NCBI RefSeq assembly: GCF_015140235.1
Contig: NZ_AP023321.1
Coordinates: 1,540,501 to 1,604,500 of the forward strand
DNA length: 64,000 nt
From: Solibaculum mannosilyticum
Lineage (GTDB): Bacteria; Bacillota; Clostridia; Oscillospirales; Acutalibacteraceae
Direction of reading: 5' to 3'
A program made the position numbers and the translations under genes. This document shows, piece by piece, positions 27,022 to 35,700 of the stretch (position 1 is its first letter; every line of letters starts with the position of its first letter). The notes under the pieces are model-generated. The model worked only from the letters and a program-made list of their open reading frames with translations. It was not told where the DNA came from and made no database searches.

Positions 27022-27639
27022 ATGAAAGTGTTACTTGTCAATGGCAGTTCTCGAAAAAAGGGTTGCACCAATACAGCCTTATGCGAAGTGGAACGCGCCT
27101 TACTGGAAGAAGGGATTCAAACCGAACAGTTTTTTATTGGCAACGAAGCTCTGCCGGATTGTATCGCCTGCCATAAATGCAAAGAAAGCGGAAACTGTAT
27201 TTTTCATGATAAAGTCAATGCATTCGTGGAAATGGCAAAATCTGCGGATGGTTTTGTATTTGGCTCACCAGTATATTTCGCTCATCCCAGCGGCAGGCTG
27301 CTCACCTTTATGGATCGGGCCTTTTACTCTGGCGGCAACGCTTTCGCTTTTAAACCTGCCGCCGCCGTGTTGAGCGCAAGGCGGGCTGGTACAACAGCTT
27401 CCTTTGATGTCATCAACAAATATTTTACAATCTGCTCTATGCCGGTCGTATCCTCTACCTACTGGAATCACGTGTATGGACAACAGCCGCAGGAAGTTCA
27501 AACGGACAAAGAGGGATTGATGACCATGTATAACATCGGCAAGAATATGGCATGGATGTTGAAATGTATCGACTTTGGGAAGCGGAATGGCTTAAATCAT
27601 CCTGAAAATCAAAAGGTCTTGACCAATTTTATACGATAA
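27022..27639 (+). CDS. NADPH-dependent FMN reductase (iron-sulfur flavoprotein-like)
   Basis: A 205-residue flavodoxin-fold protein. N-terminus MKVLLVNGSSRKKGCTNTAL is the FMN phosphate loop. CIACHKCKESGNC gives closely spaced cysteines as in ISF-type reductases, although spacing is that of the wider FMN-reductase family. GSPVYFAHPSGRL contacts the flavin. ATG 27022 is preferred over TTG 27016. It is switched by the divergent MerR, so it likely reduces a quinone, nitro or other electrophile. Confidence 0.85.
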   Translation: MKVLLVNGSSRKKGCTNTALCEVERALLEEGIQTEQFFIGNEALPDCIACHKCKESGNCIFHDKVNAFVEMAKSADGFVFGSPVYFAHPSGRLLTFMDRAFYSGGNAFAFKPAAAVLSARRAGTTASFDVINKYFTICSMPVVSSTYWNHVYGQQPQEVQTDKEGLMTMYNIGKNMAWMLKCIDFGKRNGLNHPENQKVLTNFIR

Positions 27640-27685
27640 GCGACTTGAAAAAATCCACGACTAACTACGAAAGAGCAAATCTACT

Positions 27686-28039
27686 ATGGAAAATTTTATC
27701 TATAACTATCCCATTCATGTTTGCTTTGGAGAGAACGCCGTTCAAAAGTCTTCAAAAGTAGATAGGAAAAACAATCGTTGATTTCTCCGGTATTATTCCG
27801 CCCCCACCTATACGAAGGTACAGGAGGGCGCAGCGCAGGCAAAACCCGAAGAAGATTCTGAAACATAGAGTTTGTCCAGCACAAGCTGTGCACAGATACG
27901 ATTCCCCTTGGCACCGCTGTCACCGCTTCTGAAACTGGGACTGAGATGAACGGCGGTGCAGTAATTACCAATAAGGCATTGCAAATCAAAAGCAATCCCT
28001 GCAAACTCAGCCGGGATGAAATTTACGGGATTCTTTAAT
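27686..28039 (+). pseudogene. Remnant of an iron-containing alcohol dehydrogenase
   Basis: Starts MENFIYNYPIHVCFGENAVQK, the usual N-terminus of butanol-dehydrogenase-type enzymes. Then come DFSGIIPPPTYTKVQEGAAQAK and, in another frame, TIPLGTAVTASETGTEMNGGAVITN. Large internal deletions and frameshifts remove the metal site. It fills the stretch between the FMN reductase and the first flavodoxin lipoprotein. Confidence 0.8.
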
Positions 28040-28074
28040 AAGATCTACAAATAAAAGAAAGTGAGGAAACTACA

Positions 28075-28758
28075 GTGTTCAAAAAAATTCTTGGCCTGAT
28101 GATGGCCACTATGATGACCCTCTCTCTCGTTGCCTGCGGACAGACACCAGCCAGCAGCAATATTTCCGCTGCTTCTTCTGAATCTGCAGTCAGTGGTAGA
28201 GCATCCGAGTCGCAAGCACCAGTCTCTTCTGAAGATGAAACTTCTGTTCCTGCTCAAATAGAAACCCCGGAAACGACAGATACCAACACATTGGTTGTGT
28301 ACTTCTCCTGGTCTGGAAATACCGAGGAAATGGCTTCCTATATTGCCGAGCAGACTGGTAGCGACCTGTATGAGATCGTACCTCAAACACCTTACCCCGA
28401 GGATTACAACAAAACTGGAGAGATTGCGGAGAAAGAGCGGGACGACAATGCCCGTCCAGCGATTGCCAACCTGCCGGATTCCATCGAGCAGTACGATACC
28501 ATCATGGTGGGCTACCCCATCTGGTGGCATACGGCCCCCATGATTATCGGCACTTTCCTGGAAAGTTACGATCTGACCGGCAAAGAGATTTATCCATTTA
28601 CTCAGTCGGCTTCCATGGATACAGAGCAGTTCGATAGCTCCATTGAATTCGTCAGAGAGAATGCTAACGGTGCTACTGTACATGACGGTTTGTTTGCAAG
28701 GTCCTCTGATACTGCCGCGATAGATGCTTATCTCTCCGAAAACGGGATCACAGAGTGA
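28075..28758 (+). CDS. Flavodoxin-domain lipoprotein A
   Basis: A 227-residue exported protein, GTG start after GTGAGG. Signal ends SLVAC. A Ser/Glu linker precedes a flavodoxin_4 domain from about residue 80: TLVVYFSWSGNTEEMASYIAEQ is a regular FMN phosphate loop, MVGYPIWWHTAPM contacts the ring. The domain is outside the membrane, unlike normal cytosolic flavodoxins. First of four such genes; unlike the others it has the canonical uninterrupted loop. Confidence 0.88.
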   Translation: MFKKILGLMMATMMTLSLVACGQTPASSNISAASSESAVSGRASESQAPVSSEDETSVPAQIETPETTDTNTLVVYFSWSGNTEEMASYIAEQTGSDLYEIVPQTPYPEDYNKTGEIAEKERDDNARPAIANLPDSIEQYDTIMVGYPIWWHTAPMIIGTFLESYDLTGKEIYPFTQSASMDTEQFDSSIEFVRENANGATVHDGLFARSSDTAAIDAYLSENGITE

Positions 28759-28793
28759 GAAGTTTGGTTAAAAATCCCCTTAATAGATGAGAT

Positions 28794-29180
28794 CTATTCG
28801 CTTTTTCTTCTAATTTTTTTCGTTTTTAAAGAGGTTAGTTCAAAACTTATATCAAGAAGTGTTTTAATTTTATCATCTGGTACACTTCCGTCTAATGCAA
28901 CCGTAATCCAATTTTCTTTGCTCATGTGATATGCTGGAAAAAATCCTGGTTCTAAGCGTAAAGAACCGATCATAATAGGCTCACATTTTAAATTTACTAC
29001 ATTCAAGACATCCTTACCAGATAGCCCTAATTTCTCTTTCGGGACATCCATTATCAAGGCAAACCATTTTCGGTTATTGTGGTGACGGAAAACCTCGTAA
29101 TTAGGATATTCGCTCCAAGGAAAATCGACAGCTGCGTTGTAAGTTTCTGTTATGAATTTCTTCAGTTCTATACGGTCCAT
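28794..29180 (-). CDS. MmcQ/YjbR-family protein
   Basis: A 128-residue double-wing protein: NRKWFALIMDVP, LNLKC-like VVNLKCEP, PAYHMSKENWITVALDG match the family. These are thought to bind DNA, but the role is unproven. It lies alone on the minus strand between two redox genes. Confidence 0.85.
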   Translation of the reverse strand: MDRIELKKFITETYNAAVDFPWSEYPNYEVFRHHNNRKWFALIMDVPKEKLGLSGKDVLNVVNLKCEPIMIGSLRLEPGFFPAYHMSKENWITVALDGSVPDDKIKTLLDISFELTSLKTKKIRRKSE

Positions 29181-29408
29181 ATTCTACCTCCATAAATCTG
29201 CACTTGCATTTCGATATATCAAAATATTAAAACAAATCAGTGATTATATACTGTATTATAGTGGAGGACGTCAAAACGGGCAAGTATCATATGTTTACCG
29301 CTAAAACAACCATTGGCAAAAATCCATGTCTAAAACAAACAACGGTCTTCTGTTTTGCCTTTTAAGCATTTGCGTGTTAAAATAATGCCAACAAGGTATG
29401 GAGGTGCC

Positions 29409-30299
29409 ATGATGGAAATCCGAGTGCTTCGCTACTTTCTCACTGTAGTACGGGAAGAAAGCATTACCAAAGCCGCAGATGTTTTGCATATCACACAGCC
29501 GACTTTAAGCCGTCAGCTGGCACAGATGGAAGATGAAATGGGCGTAAAGCTGTTTGACCGTGGAACACGAAAAATTGTACTGACAAATGAGGGATTGCTG
29601 CTGCGCCGCCGGGCGGAAGAAATTCTGGAGTTGGTGGATAAAACAGAACGGGAATTGACCGAGCAAGAGGAAGCAGTTGAAGGTACCGTATCCGTTGGCT
29701 GCGGCGATTTTGGAGCGGTGCAAATGCTTCCAGAACTGTTTCAGTCGTTTCATGAGCGTTATCCAGCCGTTATCTTTGATTTATATACCGCCACAGCCGA
29801 TCATGTAAGAGATCAGATGGAACGTGGACTGATCGATGTGGGGCTTTTGCTGGAACCCATTAATATGGAGAAATATGATTTTATTCGTTTGAACCAAAAA
29901 GAGCAATGGGTTGTTGTCATGCCTGCGGATGCACCTTTGGCCAGTAGGCAGTCTGTCACACCTGCGGACTTGAAAGGTTTGCCGTTAATTTTACCACGAC
30001 GGCTGAATATTCAAAGCGAGCTGGCCAGTTGGTTTGGAGATGAATTTGACAAACTGAATGTCCTATTTACCAGCAATCTTCCCTCAAATGGTTCGGTCAT
30101 GGTCTGTCATAAACTTGCATATGCGATTGTGATTAAAGGAAGTATATCTTTGTGGAATCAAGAAAAAATTACTTATCGTCCGCTGAATCCTGAACTGTCA
30201 GCCAGCAGTGTGCTTGCCTGGAGAAGACAACAACCATTTGGTTTAGCAGCATCTAAGTTTATTGAACATATTAAGCGTACTTTTACTCATTTGGAGTGA
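29409..30299 (+). CDS. LysR-family transcriptional regulator
   Basis: A 296-residue regulator starting MMEIRVLRYFLTVVREESITKAADVLHITQPTLSRQ after GGAGG. The effector domain has VSVGCGDFGAVQMLPELF and ERGLIDVGLLLEPINMEKYDF. It is a near paralog of the regulator at 3241. It lies upstream of MerR and three flavodoxin lipoprotein genes and may control this redox block. Confidence 0.9.
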   Translation: MMEIRVLRYFLTVVREESITKAADVLHITQPTLSRQLAQMEDEMGVKLFDRGTRKIVLTNEGLLLRRRAEEILELVDKTERELTEQEEAVEGTVSVGCGDFGAVQMLPELFQSFHERYPAVIFDLYTATADHVRDQMERGLIDVGLLLEPINMEKYDFIRLNQKEQWVVVMPADAPLASRQSVTPADLKGLPLILPRRLNIQSELASWFGDEFDKLNVLFTSNLPSNGSVMVCHKLAYAIVIKGSISLWNQEKITYRPLNPELSASSVLAWRRQQPFGLAASKFIEHIKRTFTHLE

Positions 30300-30391
30300 G
30301 AAAAGTGCCAGTACGCCCGCCATATCCATGCCTGAAAAGCATTTATTTTTATAAAAGTTAAGTATTAGACATAGTATATCCCTTGACCTAT

Positions 30392-30445
30392 AATGTAAGT
30401 GTAGTCAAATCGAGTGCGTCACTCTTTTATGACCACACTTACATT
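30392..30445. repeat. 16-bp inverted repeat before the MerR gene
   Basis: AATGTAAGTGTAGTCA (30392-30407) and TGACCACACTTACATT (30430-30445) differ at one position and flank 22 bases. A TTGACC box precedes it at 30383. It is either an operator pair for the MerR at 30473 or a 5' RNA hairpin. Confidence 0.6.
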
Positions 30446-30472
30446 ATTTTTTTGCCAAATGGGAGGCTCATA

Positions 30473-30832
30473 ATGACATTACAAGAAGCAAGTAAATGTT
30501 TAAATTTAAAAATAGAAACCCTAAATTTTTACGAAAATAACGGTCTGCTAAAAGGAGCAAAATCAGACGATGACAGTACTGATTATCAAGAAACAGAGTT
30601 GCGGCGTACTATTCAATTTCACTTTCTGTTGAAAGCAGGAATGGACTTGAATACCTTAAAGCATCTAATTACGCTGATGAATGCAAAAAGCAATACAGAT
30701 GCTGACCAGGTACGAATTCTTCGTAAATGCCGATATCAGCTGCTGGAAGAAATTCACGAAAAACAACAGCTGCTGGATCAGGTAGATTATCTGATCCACG
30801 AGATAAACGGCCGAAAAGTCAAAGGAGGATAA
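30473..30832 (+). CDS. MerR-family regulator
   Basis: A 119-residue protein, start after GGGAGG. LQEASKCLNLKIETLNFYENNGLLKG is a MerR winged helix with a divergent second part (DDDSTDYQETELRR). The dimer helix QVRILRKCRYQLLEEIHEKQQLLDQVDYLI ends the protein. The next gene, a flavodoxin lipoprotein, begins 4 bases after the stop, so they form an operon. Confidence 0.85.
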   Translation: MTLQEASKCLNLKIETLNFYENNGLLKGAKSDDDSTDYQETELRRTIQFHFLLKAGMDLNTLKHLITLMNAKSNTDADQVRILRKCRYQLLEEIHEKQQLLDQVDYLIHEINGRKVKGG

Positions 30833-30836
30833 ATAT

Positions 30837-31957
30837 ATGAAAAAATTGTATCCGCTTTGCTGGCAATGGCGATGATGATTTCCATGTCAGCCTGTCAATC
30901 ACAGACACAATCTCAGTTACAACCGGAAAGCAGTAAACCATCCATGCCGCAAAGCCAAACAACTGTTGAACTGGAAAGCAGTACAACTGACCAGGGAGAA
31001 AACACAGATGAAAGCCGTGTATTGATTGCGTATTTTTCCCTTGGGCGTAATGCAGAATATCCTGACGATGTAGATGCCAGCACTTCTGCCAGTTTGGTAT
31101 TGGAAAACGGACAACAGTACGGAACCACAGAGTATATGGCAAATTTGATTCAGCAAAACGTGGGCGGAGACATCCATATGATTCAAACGATAAACCCTTA
31201 TCCCACCGATTTTGATGCAGTAGTAGATCGGAATCACGCAGAAATGGATGCAGACACATTACCCGAGCTGGTGGAAAGCGATTTGGATATTTCTCAGTAT
31301 GATACAGTATTCATCGGTTATCCAATTTGGGCCACCAATGCCCCGCAAGCTATTTTCTCTTTCCTATCGGAATACGATTTAGCCGACAAGACGATAATCC
31401 CGTTCTGTACCCATGACGGTTATGGCGCTGGCAGCAGCTATACCGATATTGCAGAGGCTGTTCCCGGAGCAGCACAGGTTTTGGACGGCCTTGCTATTCA
31501 AGCACCGGATGTTTCCGGGGCAGCAGGTACGGTAGCACAGTGGCTGCAAGAGATTGGTGTGGACAAGAAATCGGATGAAAATGTACAGGCCAAAGGAACG
31601 GCCATTACCATTGCTGTCGGAGATACTGTTTTAGACGGAGTCATTTATGATACGGAATTGGCAAAGGAAATACAAGAGTATTTTCCATTAACCATCTCAG
31701 CTGTGGGCTTTGGAGGGCGTGAGTTTTACGGTGGAGTAGATTTCTATCCGGAAAATCTGGAAGGCGGGCAAAGAACATTTGAAAATGGCGACATTACCTA
31801 TTGCGAAGCCCATCACAACATGGCAATTTTTTACGCACAGACAGATAATCCCGTGCTTTCCGTGGATGTTATTCCCATCGGCAAGGTTACGTCTGATTTA
31901 AGTATTTTTGACGAACTCCCCAACAATGTGGATATTACCTTTGCTTTGGCAGGATAA
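30837..31957 (+). CDS. Flavodoxin plus cyclophilin-like lipoprotein, frameshifted in the signal peptide
   Basis: AAAGGAGG precedes ATG 30837, but this frame stops after 12 codons. One more A in the six-A run at 30840-30845 restores MKKIVSALLAMAMMISMSAC, a perfect lipoprotein signal, in frame with the rest. The mature part has a flavodoxin domain (RVLIAYFSLGRNAEYPDDVDAS ... FIGYPIWATNAP) and then a cyclophilin_like2 domain from about residue 245 (TAITIAVGDTVLDGVIYDTELAKE, ENGDITYCEAHHNMAIFYAQ). A TTG at 30857 would give a signal without its basic start. Sequencing error, slippage-corrected or off-phase gene are all possible. Confidence 0.8.
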
Positions 31958-31994
31958 TTCTCACGCTATATCAAACTATTGGAGGTAATTTACA

Positions 31995-32756
31995 ATGAAA
32001 CGAATTCTGGCATTTTTATTAGCGGGAATGATGGCTGTCTCCCTGGCAGCATGTGGAGAATCCGATAACCAGGAAAACTCTCAGCCAAGTTCAGCATCGA
32101 GTCTTTCTCAGTCTTCTGAACCGGAACAAGCTCCTTCATCTGAGCAATCGCAGCCCACATCTTCCGCCACAGAAGAAACACCGGAGGAAAGCGGCAACAG
32201 TACCAATATGTTGGTTGCTTATTTCAGCTATGCCGAAAATGCAGATCTACCGGATGGTGTTGACGCTTCCGCAACGGCGAGTATTCAAACCTGGAACAAT
32301 ACGCTTACCGGAAACACCGGCGTTATCGCCAATATGATTGCCGAATCCACTGGAGCGGAGCTGTTTTCCATCCAGACAGTGGAAAAATACCCGGCTTCCT
32401 ATGATGAAACCGTTGACCAGGGACAACAGGAGCGTAATGCAGACGTACGCCCTGAGCTTACTACGCTCCCGGAAAATTTGGACGCCTATGATGTGATTTT
32501 CCTGGGTTTTCCTAATTGGTGGGGCGATATGCCTATGGCAATGTACAGCTTTCTGGAACAGGTTGATCTCTCCGGCAAAACCATCGTTCCTTTTGTCACT
32601 TCCGGTGGCAGCGGATTTTCCAGCACCATCAGCACGATAGAAGATATGGAATCCGGCGCAACTGTCCAAGAGGGGCTTTCCCTTCGGGATTCCAGTGCGG
32701 CCGGCGCACAGCAACAAGTGAACGAGTGGCTGTCTGGTTTGGGTTACGCGGGGTAA
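31995..32756 (+). CDS. Flavodoxin-domain lipoprotein C
   Basis: A 253-residue exported protein, start after GGAGG. Signal MKRILAFLLAGMMAVSLAAC; a Ser/Gln/Glu-rich linker to about residue 70; flavodoxin domain starting MLVAYFSYAENADLPDGVDASATAS, with the GNT part of the phosphate loop delayed to LTGNTGVIANM, and FLGFPNWWGDMPMA. The roughly 20-residue insert in the loop is shared with the genes at 30837 and 32872. Confidence 0.88.
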   Translation: MKRILAFLLAGMMAVSLAACGESDNQENSQPSSASSLSQSSEPEQAPSSEQSQPTSSATEETPEESGNSTNMLVAYFSYAENADLPDGVDASATASIQTWNNTLTGNTGVIANMIAESTGAELFSIQTVEKYPASYDETVDQGQQERNADVRPELTTLPENLDAYDVIFLGFPNWWGDMPMAMYSFLEQVDLSGKTIVPFVTSGGSGFSSTISTIEDMESGATVQEGLSLRDSSAAGAQQQVNEWLSGLGYAG

Positions 32757-32871
32757 GAAGGAGTAAGCAGGGAACAACTGGAAACAAGTCTCTTACCAAA
32801 TGTCATTCTTTTTAGGCATTAATCTTTTCTCAACCTATAATAGAGATAAAGGAAGAAAGAAGGGATTACAT

Positions 32872-33609
32872 ATGAAAAAACAAACAACATTGCTTTTAGC
32901 GCTTTTGCTGGCATTATCTTTAACTGCCTGTAATTCCAACAACGAAACAACGGTATCGTCGAGCGGAACCCTACAAAATAGGCAGTCGGCGATTTCCGAA
33001 TCTGTGGTTTCTGGTGAGGTAAGTTCAAGCGAAGAAGAATCTGCTCCATCACGGGAATCTGAGCAGCAGAGCCGTGTTCTGGTGGCTTACTTTTCCTGGG
33101 CAGATAATGCTGTAATTGAGGGTGAAGTAGATGCAGTTGCTTCTCCCAGTGTAGTGGCTCCCGGCAATGTTCAGCAACTTGCAGGCTGGGTACAGGAACA
33201 AACCGGCGGCGATCTGTTTTCGATTCAAGTGACAGAGCCTTATCCCAGCGATTGGGACGAATGTCTTGCCCGCGCCAATGAGGAACGATCTGAAAACGCA
33301 CGTCCTGCATTGACAGAAACGGTCGAAGCAATGAGCGACTATGATGTGGTGTTTCTGGGGTACCCCAACTGGTGGTATGGCTCGCCAATGGCCTTGCTGT
33401 CTTTTATCGAGCAGAATGACTTATCGGGAAAACAGATCTATCTGTTTTGCTCTCATGGAACAGGCGGTCTTGCCAAAAGTGTAGATGAAATCGCATCAGC
33501 ATTGCCGGAAAGCGCCGTGCTTTCTGAAAACGTATTTGACGTTTACGAGGAGGACGCAGCTTCCTCCGAAAATGATATTTTGAACTGGCTGAAAGGCGTC
33601 GGATATTAG
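32872..33609 (+). CDS. Flavodoxin-domain lipoprotein D
   Basis: A 245-residue exported protein, start after AGAAGGG. Signal ends LSLTAC, then a Ser/Glu linker. Domain starts RVLVAYFSWADNAVIEGEVDAVASPS, continues APGNVQQLAGWVQEQTGGDLFSI, with FLGYPNWWYGSPMALLSF and FCSHGTGGLAKS near the flavin. It closes a run of three consecutive flavodoxin lipoprotein genes. Confidence 0.88.
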   Translation: MKKQTTLLLALLLALSLTACNSNNETTVSSSGTLQNRQSAISESVVSGEVSSSEEESAPSRESEQQSRVLVAYFSWADNAVIEGEVDAVASPSVVAPGNVQQLAGWVQEQTGGDLFSIQVTEPYPSDWDECLARANEERSENARPALTETVEAMSDYDVVFLGYPNWWYGSPMALLSFIEQNDLSGKQIYLFCSHGTGGLAKSVDEIASALPESAVLSENVFDVYEEDAASSENDILNWLKGVGY

Positions 33610-33674
33610 TGCCCATACGGATCCCTTGGATCACATAAAACGGCCCAGATAGTCACCTGCTGTTAGGTAGAATA

Positions 33675-34100
33675 TCAGTGTTTTGGGGGCCGTGTATTGG
33701 TTGTCCAATTTTCCGGGTTTGTATCATCTGGAATGACCCCAGCTAAAACTTTTTCGTAATGCTTTACCTTTTCATCCATATAAGCAGCAGTTGCTTTTGC
33801 CTCTTCAATCCGTTGGTATGCCTGTTCCCGTTGACGAAGAATAATTTGATAACGTGCCAAAAGAGTTGCTCTGGATTCCGGCAAACGGCACAATTCACAA
33901 TATTCTTTAATATCCTCGATCGACGCATCGCATCCCTTGAGACATACGATCCCCTGCATCCAGTTTACAGATTCTTCGTTGAAAATACGTCGATTGCCTT
34001 TATCACGTTCACAAGGCAGCAAATTAATATCTGTGTAGTAACGAATGGTGTGTTCTGTGGTTTGGAACATTTTTGCAAACTGCTTAAGTGTGTAAATCAT
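33675..34100 (-). CDS. MerR-family regulator
   Basis: A 141-residue protein with YTLKQFAKMFQTTEHTIRYYTDINLLPCERDKGNRRIFNEESVNWM and a long dimer helix. Start at 34100 follows CAGGAG. It is paralogous to the regulator at 26456 and divergent from an aldo/keto reductase operon whose promoter has the 19-base MerR spacing. Confidence 0.9.
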   Translation of the reverse strand: MIYTLKQFAKMFQTTEHTIRYYTDINLLPCERDKGNRRIFNEESVNWMQGIVCLKGCDASIEDIKEYCELCRLPESRATLLARYQIILRQREQAYQRIEEAKATAAYMDEKVKHYEKVLAGVIPDDTNPENWTTNTRPPKH

Positions 34101-34140
34101 AGCATTTCTCCTGATTTTTAAAAAATTTCTCAAGAAAGCA

Positions 34141-34171
34141 TTGACTTCGGGTTACTCGAACTTAATACAAT
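34141..34171 (+). promoter_or_regulatory. MerR-type promoter of the reductase operon
   Basis: TTGACT (34141-34146) and TACAAT (34166-34171) are 19 bases apart; the spacer holds the palindrome TTCGGGTTACTCGAA. It is activated presumably by the divergent MerR. Confidence 0.8.
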
Positions 34172-34231
34172 GATGTTAGCACAAAAGAAGATACTTCTCA
34201 AGCGCTGAAAATGCAATATGGAGGAATGAAT

Positions 34232-35065
34232 ATGAACGCAATCACTTTGAATAATGGCATCCAAATGCCTATCCTGGGATTTGGTACATTTTTAATGAAC
34301 GGAAAGGAATGTGAGAAAAGTGTTCTTGCAGCAATCCGCAATGGCTACCGTTTAATTGATACGGCAGAAGCTTATGGCAATGAGGAGGCTGTCGGAAACG
34401 CAATTTTGAAAAGTTCTGTTTCACGCAAAGAGCTGTTTCTTGTTACAAAAGTCAATTTCCGCTCTTATGAAAATGTACGTGAGACCATAGAAAAATCTCT
34501 TAAACTGCTGCATACAGACTATCTGGATATGGTACTGCTTCACTGGCCGTTCGGGAATTACTATGCTGCATGGCGTGAATTGGAAAAACTGTATGACGAG
34601 GGAAAAATCAGAGCAATCGGCGTATCAAACTTTGAGTTTGACCGTCTGATTGACCTGATTGAATTTAACAAAATTGTTCCGGCCGTCAATCAGATCGAAA
34701 CCCACCTGTTCTGCCAGCGTAAAGAGGAACACAAATGGTTGGAAAAATATCATGTGCAACATATGGCGTATGCCCCATTAGGGCAAGGACATAAAAATGA
34801 GATGTTTTCGTCTTCAGAGGTATCTGTACTTGCACAAAAATACGGAAAAACTCCGGCGCAAATCCTGCTGCGCTTTTTCATCCAACAAAATGTGGTTGTT
34901 ATTCCAAAAAGTGTACATGAAAATCGGATTGTAGAAAATATCAATGTTTTTGATTTTATACTTTCTGAGGAAGATCAGGAGATTTTAAGAAAGCTGGATA
35001 CAAAGAGGCCGCTAATCGGAACGCCGGAGAATCCGGAACTGGTGGAAAGTGCTATGAAATGGTGA
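34232..35065 (+). CDS. Aldo/keto reductase
   Basis: A 277-residue NADPH-dependent carbonyl reductase of the AKR5-like group. Catalytic tetrad: Asp and Tyr in DTAEAYGNEEAVG, Lys in LVTKVNF, His in VLLHWPFGNYY. GVSNFEFDRL and IPKSVHENRI bind the cofactor. ATG 34232 lies 7 bases after GGAGG. First gene of a three-gene operon. Confidence 0.93.
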   Translation: MNAITLNNGIQMPILGFGTFLMNGKECEKSVLAAIRNGYRLIDTAEAYGNEEAVGNAILKSSVSRKELFLVTKVNFRSYENVRETIEKSLKLLHTDYLDMVLLHWPFGNYYAAWRELEKLYDEGKIRAIGVSNFEFDRLIDLIEFNKIVPAVNQIETHLFCQRKEEHKWLEKYHVQHMAYAPLGQGHKNEMFSSSEVSVLAQKYGKTPAQILLRFFIQQNVVVIPKSVHENRIVENINVFDFILSEEDQEILRKLDTKRPLIGTPENPELVESAMKW

Positions 35066-35075
35066 GGTGAATTTT

Positions 35076-35696
35076 ATGAAAAACATTTTGATCTTGGGTG
35101 CTACCGGCACCTTTGGAATGGCGTTGACTCAAAGACTGATGCAGGAAGATGAGAACAGGCTTACTCTATTCTCCCGGCACGCAAGTAGTACCTACACAGA
35201 TCATGAAAATATATCTGTGATAGACGGCGACGCACTATCATTGTCCGACTTAAAAGCGGCTATGAAAGGAACAGAGGTTGTTTACTGTACAATCTCTGGC
35301 GATAGGCTCCCTCAAATAGCTGAAAATCTTGTTTCTGCTATGACTGAAATTGGGATTTCACGTCTACTGTTTATGGGGGCAGTTGGTATCTACAATGAAA
35401 TTCCTGATGAGCTTGACGGAGAGGATAATCTGGACAATGAGCCTGCGCAAATTCCTAACCGAAAAGCTGTTGATATCATTGAAGCAAGTAGCCTGAATTA
35501 CACCATTCTTCGTCCCGGCCATTTGAGAGAGGGAGCAGAAAATGATTTTGTTTTGACTGTCAAAGGAGAACCGGCAAAAGGATATATCACAACCATTCCT
35601 TCTCTTGTAAATTTTGCAGTTCAGCTCATTCAGGACGAAACTTTATATTCGAGAGAAAGTATTTGTATCACAAAAGACATCGGAAAAGAGGCATAA
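35076..35696 (+). CDS. NAD(P)-binding NmrA-like protein
   Basis: A 206-residue Rossmann protein: ILILGATGTFGMALTQRLM is the dinucleotide loop, VIDGDALSLSDLKAAMKGTEVVY follows, and ILRPGHLREGAEND marks the substrate side. It is an atypical short-chain dehydrogenase lacking an obvious YxxxK site. It lies 10 bases after the first reductase and 4 bases before the next. Confidence 0.88.
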   Translation: MKNILILGATGTFGMALTQRLMQEDENRLTLFSRHASSTYTDHENISVIDGDALSLSDLKAAMKGTEVVYCTISGDRLPQIAENLVSAMTEIGISRLLFMGAVGIYNEIPDELDGEDNLDNEPAQIPNRKAVDIIEASSLNYTILRPGHLREGAENDFVLTVKGEPAKGYITTIPSLVNFAVQLIQDETLYSRESICITKDIGKEA

Positions 35697-35700
35697 AACA

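Noticed and set aside
30857-31957. TTG 30857 as the true start of the flavodoxin-cyclophilin lipoprotein
   Set aside because: It lacks the basic residues of a signal peptide and a ribosome site; the frameshifted ATG 30837 has both.
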